Below, one piece after another: positions 1 through 4,627 of a DNA stretch of 11,919 nt. The DNA lies in assembly GCA_002313795.1 (NCBI GenBank), contig DCCL01000048.1, positions 211 through 12,129 on the forward strand. Reading direction: 5' to 3'. This stretch comes from Faecalibacterium prausnitzii (lineage in GTDB: Bacteria > Bacillota > Clostridia > Oscillospirales > Ruminococcaceae). Numbering within the stretch: position 1 is the first letter of the stretch; every line of letters starts with the position of its first letter. A program made the translations under genes and the position numbers. The notes beneath the pieces are model-generated. The model saw only the letters and a program-made list of their open reading frames with translations, was not told the origin of the DNA and did no database searches.

Positions 1-50
1 CAGGAAACCACCCTCCGCCCCGCCTCGGGAGGTGGGTGCTGGCTGAGACA
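1..50 (+). repeat. Intergenic repeat, copy A (left-truncated by the window)
   Basis: The first 50 bases match the right half of two other intergenic segments in this window (7345-7474 on plus, 5985-6071 on minus). They share AACCACCCTCCGC followed by a GCCTC block, and with the 7345 copy also a following GGCTGARAC stretch. The left part lies outside the window. The copy ends before the promoter of the membrane protein gene at 226. It is probably one member of a dispersed GC-rich palindromic repeat family; no mobility gene is nearby. Confidence 0.6.
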
Positions 51-136
51 TGGCTTCTCCATCACGCCGGTCATTTTCTGAGCAAAAGCCGGACAATCCT
101 CACGCCTTGTTAAATAATCTACTTACTCCAAACCTC

Positions 137-166
137 TTGTCTGTCCTCTCCCTGCTGTGCTATGCT
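137..166 (+). promoter_or_regulatory. Promoter of the FUSC-like gene
   Basis: A TTGTCT -35 and a TATGCT -10 are separated by 18 bases, and the -10 is preceded by TGC (extended -10). The predicted start is near 173, giving a leader of about 50 bases before the ribosome binding site. Confidence 0.55.
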
Positions 167-225
167 AAGAAACGGCAAAGAAATCATTTTACAGAAGCTC
201 TTATAGAGGAACAGAGGAGGAAGTT

Positions 226-777
226 ATGCCACAGTTCCCGCGCAAGGATTTCCGGCTCCATGTGGGCTGGCGTACCATCAAGACCGCCGTTAGCGCCATG
301 CTGGTGGCCATCATCTATTGTCTCATCGGCCGCAACCCGGCCTTCGCCTGCATCGGCGTCATCTTCGGCATGGGCGTCGATATGCAGGACTCCATTAAAA
401 ACGGCGGCAACCGTCTGTTCGGCACCCTCATCGGCGGTCTGCTGTCCATTGTGGTGTTCTGGGTGTATCTGCTGTTCTACCCGCAGGGCGGGCACAGCGT
501 CTTTCTGGCCCTGCTGCTGGGTGCGGCCATCGTAGTGCTCATCCTGCTGTGCCAGTATTTCTGGCCCGGCGGTGTCCAGCCCGGCGGAGTGGTGCTCTGC
601 ATCGTGCTGTTCAGCACCCCCATCGAGACCTATGTCAGCTACTCCCTCAACCGCATCTTCGACACCGCCGTGGGCGTCATCGTGGCGCTGCTGGTCAACT
701 ATTTCCTTCCCCGCAGCCGGGTGGTGGCCCTTTGGGAAGGGTTCAAAGAGCTGTTCAAAAAGGACAGCAGGGTGTGA
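226..777 (+). CDS. Aromatic acid exporter-like (ArAE_1/FUSC) membrane protein
   Basis: This 183-aa integral membrane protein resembles the N-terminal membrane domain of the ArAE_1 (formerly DUF939)/FUSC family, proposed to export aromatic acids or similar compounds. A short basic N-terminus is followed by about six hydrophobic segments (near residues 18-35, 38-50, 65-85, 92-112, 119-132 and 147-162). The family signature appears twice, as NRLFGTLIGG (62-71) and NRIFDTAVGV (142-151), an internal pseudo-repeat. The soluble C-terminal domain of longer homologues is absent, leaving a short charged tail. The start is set by AGGAGG 6-10 bases upstream of the ATG. It is transcribed alone; the next gene on this strand with a ribosome binding site is recG. 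No terminator is visible between its stop codon and the promoter at 781, so read-through into the small RNA is possible. Substrate unknown. Confidence 0.75.
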   Translation: MPQFPRKDFRLHVGWRTIKTAVSAMLVAIIYCLIGRNPAFACIGVIFGMGVDMQDSIKNGGNRLFGTLIGGLLSIVVFWVYLLFYPQGGHSVFLALLLGAAIVVLILLCQYFWPGGVQPGGVVLCIVLFSTPIETYVSYSLNRIFDTAVGVIVALLVNYFLPRSRVVALWEGFKELFKKDSRV

Positions 778-780
778 CTC

Positions 781-809
781 TTGACAATCTACCGTGGGCT
801 GTCTATAAT
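781..809 (+). promoter_or_regulatory. Perfect consensus promoter of a small RNA
   Basis: TTGACA and TATAAT are exactly 17 bases apart, three bases after the stop codon of the preceding gene. No open reading frame with a ribosome binding site follows, so the promoter most likely drives the short RNA at 816-908. Confidence 0.85.
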
Positions 810-813
810 GAAA

Positions 814-856
814 ACAGGAAAGGTGCTGTCCAGCAAAATGGTCAGCTTCCTCCACG
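814..856 (+). repeat. Shared 5' element, antitoxin-side copy
   Basis: This element matches positions 1138-1184 read on the minus strand, so the two copies form an inverted repeat around the peptide gene. Identical blocks are GAAAGGTGCTGTC, TGGTCAG and CTTCCTCCA, separated by small gaps. Each copy lies at the 5' end of its own predicted transcript. Confidence 0.75.
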
Positions 857-908
857 GCAATCAGAAATATGACCGCTCAGGTTGGGAAGTCTGGGGCGGT
901 CATTTTCT
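816..908 (+). ncRNA. Candidate antitoxin RNA, convergent with the 45-aa peptide gene
   Basis: This inferred RNA of about 93 nt runs from a perfect sigma-A promoter (781-809) to a hairpin with a TTTTCTTT tract (869-910). It converges on the peptide gene at 912-1049 and overlaps that mRNA only beyond its stop codon. Its first 40 bases nearly repeat the 5' end of the toxin mRNA (GAAAGGTGCTGTC, then TGGTCAG and CTTCCTCCA; the toxin-side copy is at 1138-1184 on minus). The UCCUCC within it could pair with the toxin Shine-Dalgarno GGAGGAG. The short length, strong promoter, absence of a coding frame and convergent position match antitoxin RNAs of type I systems such as RatA or RNA II. The assignment is an inference; no transcript was observed. 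Confidence 0.6.
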
Positions 909-910
909 TT
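869..910 (+). terminator. Terminator shared by convergent antitoxin RNA and toxin mRNA
   Basis: An 8-bp stem ATGACCGC/GCGGTCAT (869-876 with 896-903), with an inner CAG/CTG pairing, is followed on plus by TTTTCTTT. On minus the hairpin is followed by ATTTC, a weaker tract, so termination is probably better for the plus-strand RNA. Confidence 0.65.
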
Positions 911-911
911 G

Positions 912-1049
912 TCATTCGTCAGAATTATGTTTTGTGCCGGGTCTGTCCCGAAAGACGTCCCTCGCAATCATCCATGTCACCTGAATGACACCGATGATCA
1001 CCGTAGCCAGAAGGCCCAGAAGTACAAGTACAATATTCAGATCCGTCAT
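912..1049 (-). CDS. Small hydrophobic peptide, candidate type I toxin
   Basis: This 45-aa peptide has one predicted membrane helix at about residues 4-29 (NIVLVLLGLLATVIIGVIQV and onward), then a basic segment ARDVFRDR and a polar tail. The ATG at 1049 follows AAAGGAGGAG by 5 bases, an excellent ribosome binding site. Size and layout resemble TxpA/BsrG- or Fst-type toxins, but I see no specific family motif. An mRNA leader of about 150 nt runs from a promoter at 1236-1208. The leader carries a perfect 11-bp hairpin and a CTTCCTCC segment able to pair with the Shine-Dalgarno, suggesting the full-length mRNA may be poorly translated. The stop codon abuts the end of the convergent small RNA. The alternative is a small membrane protein of unrelated role. 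Confidence 0.7.
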   Translation of the reverse strand: MTDLNIVLVLLGLLATVIIGVIQVTWMIARDVFRDRPGTKHNSDE

Positions 1050-1093
1050 ATAGACTCCTCCTTTAGACATTCGTCATGATGCTTCATTCGGAA

Positions 1094-1131
1094 CGTCCGG
1101 AGGACGACAAAAAACTGGCCTCCTCCGGACG
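1094..1131 (-). promoter_or_regulatory. 11-bp hairpin in the leader of the 45-aa peptide mRNA
   Basis: CGTCCGGAGGA (1094-1104) and TCCTCCGGACG (1121-1131) form a perfect inverted repeat with a 16-base loop, about 45 bases upstream of the peptide start. One arm contains UCCUCC and the other GGAGGA, so either can exchange with the true Shine-Dalgarno. No long U-tract follows on minus, so it is probably a translational control element and not a terminator. Confidence 0.6.
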
Positions 1132-1137
1132 CAAAGC

Positions 1138-1184
1138 CTGGAGGAAGTCTGACCACCTGCATTTGCAGACAGCACCTTTCAGGG
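1138..1184 (-). repeat. Shared 5' element, toxin-side copy
   Basis: This is the partner of the element at 814-856, lying about 20 nt into the predicted toxin mRNA. Read on minus, its GACTTCCTCC is complementary to the toxin ribosome binding site GGAGGAGTC with one bulge. Confidence 0.7.
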
Positions 1185-1207
1185 CAGAAAATACCACCCA
1201 TGCTTAC

Positions 1208-1236
1208 AGCATAGCATATTTTTCAACAATTTGCAA
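1208..1236 (-). promoter_or_regulatory. Promoter of the 45-aa peptide mRNA
   Basis: Read on minus, TTGCAA (1236-1231) and TATGCT (1213-1208) are 17 bases apart, with TGC before the -10 (extended -10). The predicted start is near 1201, giving a leader of about 150 nt. Confidence 0.6.
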
Positions 1237-1239
1237 TCT

Positions 1240-1273
1240 GCGCTCCGCTTCCCGGCGGGGCGCTTTTCTTTTG
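1240..1273 (+). terminator. Intrinsic terminator upstream of recG
   Basis: The 9-bp stem GCGCTCCGC/GCGGGGCGC with a 6-base loop is followed by TTTTCTTTT. It insulates recG from read-through of the membrane protein gene and small RNA to its left. Confidence 0.75.
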
Positions 1274-1292
1274 CTCTCTGCCGTGATACAAT
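1264..1292 (+). promoter_or_regulatory. Probable recG promoter (extended -10)
   Basis: TACAAT at 1287-1292 is preceded by TGA (extended -10). The -35 17 bases upstream, TTTTCT, is weak and overlaps the T-tract of the preceding terminator. No other promoter lies between that terminator and recG. Confidence 0.45.
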
Positions 1293-1328
1293 GGGCATAC
1301 TATCACATTCCGGAAAGGAGGCCCCGCC

Positions 1329-3389
1329 ATGGCCGCAGAGCTTCACACCACCCTGACGCCGGATACTCCGGTGCGCTACCTGAAAGGCGTAGGCCCCAAG
1401 ACCGCCGAGCGGTTCGAGAAGCTGGGCATCCTGACCCTCAGCGACCTGCTCTGCCATTATCCCCGCCGGTATCTGGACTTTTCCAAACCCTATTCCATCG
1501 CGGAAGCCCCTGCCGATACCGAGTGTGTCGTAAAGGCCGAGGTGTTTGCCAAGCCGGGCGGACGCATCCTGCCCGGCGGGCGTCGGATGGAGCGCATCAC
1601 CGCCGGGGATGACGTATCCAGTCTCGAGATCACCTGGTTCAATAATCCCTATGCGGCCCAGAAACTGGAGCTGGGGCAGGAATACTATTTTCAGGGCATC
1701 GTGACCGGCGGGATGCTCCGCCGCCAGATGGTCAACCCTCAGGTGCGCACCGAGATGCAGGTAAAGGCTTCACCGTTTGAGGCCGTCTACCCCCAGACGG
1801 AGGGACTGACCAGCAGTGCCATTGCCAAATGTGTGCGGCAGCTGCTGCCCCATGCGGAACTGCTGCCCGACCCGCTGCCCCCGGAGATGCTGAAAAAATA
1901 CCGCCTGCTCTCCAAGGCCGACGCCGTGCGGGCCATCCACCGCCCGGCCACCGAAGAGGAAGCCTTTGCCGCCCGGCGGCGGCTCATTTATGAAGAGCTG
2001 CTGGTCTTGCAGCTGGGCATTGGCCGGATGAAGAACCACGGCGCAGCCGCCACCGGTGCACCCATGCAGAAAGCGGATGCCTCCCCTTTCTGGGAGTCAC
2101 TGCCCTTCTCCCCTACCGGCGCCCAGCGCCGGGCCGTGGAAGAGATCCTGACCGACATGGCAGGCGAGACTTCCATGAACCGGCTGCTGCAGGGCGATGT
2201 GGGCAGCGGCAAGACGCTGGTCGCCGCTGCGGCCATCTGGGCCTGCATCCGGGCCGGATATCAGGCGGCACTGCTGGCCCCCACCGAGATCCTGGCCAGC
2301 CAGCACGCTGAGAACCTCAACCGCCTGCTCTCCCCCTTCGGGATGCGAGTAGCCCTGCTCACCGGCGGAATGAAAGCCGCCCAGCGGCGCACCACGCTGG
2401 CCGCCATCCGGGACGACGAAGCCGACCTCATCGTGGGCACCCACGCCATCCTCAGTGAAGGGGTAGAGTTTGCCCGGCTGGGTCTGGCCGTGGTGGATGA
2501 GCAGCACCGGTTCGGCGTACGGCAGCGGGGCCTGCTGGCCGAAAAGGCCGCGAATCCCCACCTGCTGGTGATGAGTGCAACGCCCATTCCCCGGACGTTG
2601 GGCCTTCTGATGTACGGCGACCTGGACATCTCCATCCTGGACGAACTCCCCCCAGGCCGAAAACCTGTCAAGACCCGGTGCATCACCGGGAAAAAGCGGG
2701 GCGCGCTCTATGGTTTTCTCGACCGGGAGATCGATGCCGGACGGCAGGTGTATATCGTCTGTCCTGCCATCGAGGACGCCGGCGGCAGCGGCCTGAATGC
2801 CGTCAAGAGCTACTATGAGGACATCGCCAAAGCCTACCTTCCTGACCGCCGGGTGGGCCTGATGCACGGCAAGCTCAAACCCAAAGAAAAAGCCGCCGTC
2901 ATGGACGATTTCAAGGCCGGGCGGCTGGACGCACTGGTGTCCACCACCGTCATTGAGGTGGGCGTGGATGTGCCCAACGCCACCGTCATGGTCATCGAGA
3001 ACGCCGAGCGGTACGGTCTGAGTGCCCTGCATCAGCTGCGGGGCCGGGTAGGCCGCGGCGCGGCAGAGAGCTGGTGTTTCCTTGTCAGCGACAACGCTTC
3101 CGAGTCCGTGCAGAAACGGCTGAAATTCCTCTGCTCTACTTCCGACGGCTTTGCCGTGGCACAGTACGACCTCGAGACCCGCGGCCCCGGTGACTTTTTC
3201 GGGAGCCGCCAGCACGGTCTGCCCACTCTGCAGATCGCCGACCTGATGAACGACACCCGCACCCTCCATGCTGCCCAGAGCGAGGCCGTGGCCATGCTGG
3301 CCGAAGACCCTCTTCTTTCCCGCCCGGAGCACGAACTTCTGGCCCGGCAGGTGGAGCAGATGTTTGAAAAAGCGGGCGCGATGAACTGA
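1329..3389 (+). CDS. recG: ATP-dependent DNA helicase RecG
   Basis: RecG is an SF2 translocase that regresses stalled replication forks and branch-migrates Holliday junctions. The 686-aa length fits the family (B. subtilis about 680). The N-terminal wedge region begins with YLKGVGPKTAERFEKLGI (17-34) and continues through an OB-fold domain (about 60-155). Helicase domain 1 has Walker A GDVGSGKT (289-296), APTEILA (317-323), GTHAIL (370-375), the DEQH box (390-393) and SATPIPRT (416-423). Helicase domain 2 has STTVIEVGVDVP (538-549) and motif VI QLRGRVGRG (569-577), followed by the family's C-terminal TRG-type region ETRGPGDFFGSRQHG (616-630). The start is fixed by AAGGAGG 8 bases before the ATG. 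It is monocistronic, between terminators at 1240 and 3397. All motifs look intact. Confidence 0.97.
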   Translation: MAAELHTTLTPDTPVRYLKGVGPKTAERFEKLGILTLSDLLCHYPRRYLDFSKPYSIAEAPADTECVVKAEVFAKPGGRILPGGRRMERITAGDDVSSLEITWFNNPYAAQKLELGQEYYFQGIVTGGMLRRQMVNPQVRTEMQVKASPFEAVYPQTEGLTSSAIAKCVRQLLPHAELLPDPLPPEMLKKYRLLSKADAVRAIHRPATEEEAFAARRRLIYEELLVLQLGIGRMKNHGAAATGAPMQKADASPFWESLPFSPTGAQRRAVEEILTDMAGETSMNRLLQGDVGSGKTLVAAAAIWACIRAGYQAALLAPTEILASQHAENLNRLLSPFGMRVALLTGGMKAAQRRTTLAAIRDDEADLIVGTHAILSEGVEFARLGLAVVDEQHRFGVRQRGLLAEKAANPHLLVMSATPIPRTLGLLMYGDLDISILDELPPGRKPVKTRCITGKKRGALYGFLDREIDAGRQVYIVCPAIEDAGGSGLNAVKSYYEDIAKAYLPDRRVGLMHGKLKPKEKAAVMDDFKAGRLDALVSTTVIEVGVDVPNATVMVIENAERYGLSALHQLRGRVGRGAAESWCFLVSDNASESVQKRLKFLCSTSDGFAVAQYDLETRGPGDFFGSRQHGLPTLQIADLMNDTRTLHAAQSEAVAMLAEDPLLSRPEHELLARQVEQMFEKAGAMN

Positions 3390-3396
3390 AAGCAGA

Positions 3397-3440
3397 AAAA
3401 GCACCCATAGCGCAAATGTAAATGCGCCATGGGTGCTTTT
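3397..3440 (+). terminator. recG terminator
   Basis: GCACCCAT pairs with ATGGGTGC, and GCGCA with TGCGC inside it, with one internal mismatch and an 8-base loop. The hairpin is flanked by AAAAA and TTTT and starts 8 bases after the recG stop. Confidence 0.85.
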
Positions 3441-3472
3441 GTACTTCGTTTGTATCTTTTTGTCAAAAGCTG

Positions 3473-3481
3473 TGATATAAT
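3473..3481 (+). promoter_or_regulatory. Extended -10 promoter of the 33-aa peptide gene
   Basis: TGATATAAT gives a perfect TATAAT at 3476-3481 with the TGn extension. There is no good -35 at 16-18 bases, so the extended -10 probably carries the activity. The predicted start is about 3488, leaving a short leader of about 43 nt before the ATG. Confidence 0.6.
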
Positions 3482-3520
3482 AAGTCTGCGGTCAATCTCC
3501 GCCCATTTTCTGGGAAGGGA

Positions 3521-3556
3521 GGTAAGCCTAATGGATCATATTTTTTCCTTCATTCT
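3521..3556 (+). repeat. Direct repeats at toxin start region (copy 1 of DRa/DRb)
   Basis: GGTAAGCCTAATGGAT (3521-3536) spans the ribosome binding site and start codon of the 33-aa peptide, and TTTCCTTCATTCT (3544-3556) covers codons 5-9. Both recur in the same order and orientation at 3684-3700 and 3706-3718, with one substitution plus one inserted base and one substitution respectively. Because the second copies are transcribed leftward, the resulting RNA is antisense to the toxin start region. Confidence 0.85.
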
Positions 3557-3632
3557 GTCCGTCGCAGCAGGCATAGTGGCCAATTACATCTGCAAGTGGC
3601 TTGACGGATGGTTTCATGACCGTAAGCACTAA
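3531..3632 (+). CDS. 33-aa membrane peptide, candidate Fst/Ldr-like type I toxin
   Basis: The peptide begins MDHIFSFILSVAAGIVANYI and continues CKWLDGWFHDRKH: one membrane helix, then a Trp-Leu-Asp and a short basic tail. Size and pattern (hydrophobic helix, Trp at the interface, charged end) match the Fst/Ldr superfamily of membrane-damaging type I toxins; pAD1 Fst is also 33 aa. The ATG follows AAGGGAGGT. A paralogue lies at 9334-9447 (shared YICxWLD and an identical GTAAGCACTAA at the 3' end). A convergent antisense RNA from 3749-3722 carries repeats complementary to this start region, and both RNAs share a hairpin. Toxicity is an inference from architecture. The alternative is a non-toxic small membrane protein under antisense control. 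Confidence 0.75.
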   Translation: MDHIFSFILSVAAGIVANYICKWLDGWFHDRKH

Positions 3633-3634
3633 AT

Positions 3635-3715
3635 AAAGAAGACCCCCTCTTAGAGCTGCAACTCTGGGAGGTTTTTTTCTTCTGGTGAGCCTTAATGGAT
3701 AACTCTTTCCTTCAT
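3635..3715 (-). ncRNA. Candidate antitoxin RNA antisense to the 33-aa toxin
   Basis: This inferred RNA of about 80 nt starts near 3715 from a TTGACA-16-TATACT promoter. Its 5' part covers repeats 3718-3684, which are complementary to the toxin ribosome binding site, start codon and codons 5-9. It then runs through the shared hairpin 3642-3678 and ends in TCTTCTTTATTT. It can therefore pair with the toxin mRNA at two places, the start region and the terminator stem-loop, as RNA II does with RNA I in pAD1 par. It has no coding frame. Confidence 0.7.
3642..3678. terminator. Bidirectional terminator of toxin mRNA and antisense RNA
   Basis: The 10-bp stem CCTCTTAGAG (3646-3655) / CTCTGGGAGG (3662-3671), with two G-T pairs, has a 6-base loop. 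On plus it is followed by TTTTTTT. On minus it is followed by TCTTCTTTATTT, so it can end both transcripts. Confidence 0.85.
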
Positions 3716-3718
3716 GCT
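3684..3718 (-). repeat. Direct repeats in the antisense RNA (copy 2 of DRa/DRb)
   Basis: GGTGAGCCTTAATGGAT (3684-3700) and TTTCCTTCATGCT (3706-3718), written on plus, are near copies of 3521-3536 and 3544-3556. Their complement forms the 5' half of the RNA transcribed leftward. Confidence 0.85.
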
Positions 3719-3721
3719 TTC

Positions 3722-3749
3722 AGTATATCCCAAATCCGGAAAATGTCAA
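3722..3749 (-). promoter_or_regulatory. Promoter of the antisense RNA at the 33-aa toxin
   Basis: Read on minus, TTGACA (3749-3744) and TATACT (3727-3722) are 16 bases apart. The promoter lies just after the stop codon of the phosphoesterase gene and has no coding target downstream on its strand. Confidence 0.75.
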
Positions 3750-3762
3750 GATTTTTCGTTCT

Positions 3763-4464
3763 TTATGCCTTTGGCTTTCTCTGCCACCACTTTTTCTTCT
3801 CCCCGATGCTCACCACATCGCAGAAAAGGCACCGGCTCTTGGTAGAGAGCTGGATATCCCGGTGGTAGCAGCCGAAGAACCACTTTTCGTAGCTGACTTT
3901 CATCACGAGCTTATCCAGAAAGAGGTGGAGCCGATTGTTTTCCCCTGCGGCCAGTACGCTGAAATCCAGAAACTTGCTTGGGGCGTCGTGGGTCAGCACA
4001 TAATCTACCTGCCAGTTGTTTTCCTCCATCGCCTGCTCACAGCGGGCGTATTCCTTATCGGAGGGCATCTCCTGAGGCCACCAGTTGATGTGGGGCTCCC
4101 GGTCTTCCTTGTCCTGACTCTCGGCACCACCGAAGCAGAGGTATTTTTTCCCTTCCAGCTCCAGCACACTGCCCCGGCAGACGTGGTATACCTCGCCGCC
4201 CAGCGACTGCACCCGCCCGCCGAACCGCTCCAGATTGGGATATTCGGCCAGAAGGTCGTAATTCTCATGACTGCCATCGAGGAACAGCAGGGTATAGGGC
4301 CGCCTGCGCAGCCAGTCCAGCTTCTTTTTCTCTGCCTTGCTGCCGTCCCAGACGAAGCCGAAATCTCCCAGCACGATGACTGTATCTCCCTTGCCTGCCT
4401 TGCGCAGAGGGCCCTCCTTGAAGCGGTCCAGCTCGCCGTGGGTGTCCCCCGTAAGATATACCAT
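3763..4464 (-). CDS. Calcineurin-like metallophosphoesterase with altered metal motifs
   Basis: This 233-aa protein has the ordered metallophosphoesterase motifs: GDTHGE (6-11), GDFG (33-36), GSHEN (64-68), THDAP (158-162) and GCYH (198-201). The family normally has GNHE and GHxH, so Asn to Ser at 65 and His to Cys at 199 are notable. By analogy with Mre11 both belong to the same (second) metal site, while the first-site residues D7, H9, D34 and H201 remain. I chose the ATG at 4464 because GGGGGAGG lies just upstream and the product begins directly with the first strand VYLTGDTHGE; the upstream in-frame ATG at 4497 lacks such a site. No signal peptide, so cytoplasmic. It is divergent from the carboxypeptidase-like gene. 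Substrate unknown; phosphodiester hydrolysis is the family norm. Confidence 0.85.
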   Translation of the reverse strand: MVYLTGDTHGELDRFKEGPLRKAGKGDTVIVLGDFGFVWDGSKAEKKKLDWLRRRPYTLLFLDGSHENYDLLAEYPNLERFGGRVQSLGGEVYHVCRGSVLELEGKKYLCFGGAESQDKEDREPHINWWPQEMPSDKEYARCEQAMEENNWQVDYVLTHDAPSKFLDFSVLAAGENNRLHLFLDKLVMKVSYEKWFFGCYHRDIQLSTKSRCLFCDVVSIGEKKKWWQRKPKA

Positions 4465-4506
4465 TCTCTGCCTCCCCCTGCCGGGTGTGAAATGCATCCA
4501 AAAGCC

Positions 4507-4535
4507 TTGTCACGCCCCGGCAAACCTGTTATTAT
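4507..4535 (+). promoter_or_regulatory. Promoter of the carboxypeptidase-like gene
   Basis: TTGTCA (4507-4512) and TATTAT (4530-4535) are 17 bases apart, giving a leader of about 85 nt. On the opposite strand the same bases provide TATAAT (4536-4531), which could serve the divergent phosphoesterase, but with only a weak -35 (GGCTCA). Confidence 0.55.
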
Positions 4536-4627
4536 AAAGTATAAGGCCCTTCGTGAGCCTGTTCTCTGTCCTGACGGACTCTGTCCGATACTGTATAAAT
4601 ATATCGCTTTTTGAGGAAAATGTCCAC

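Noticed and set aside
2097..3404. Long minus-strand frame opposite recG
   Set aside because: It is an antisense shadow; RecG helicase motifs are complete on plus.
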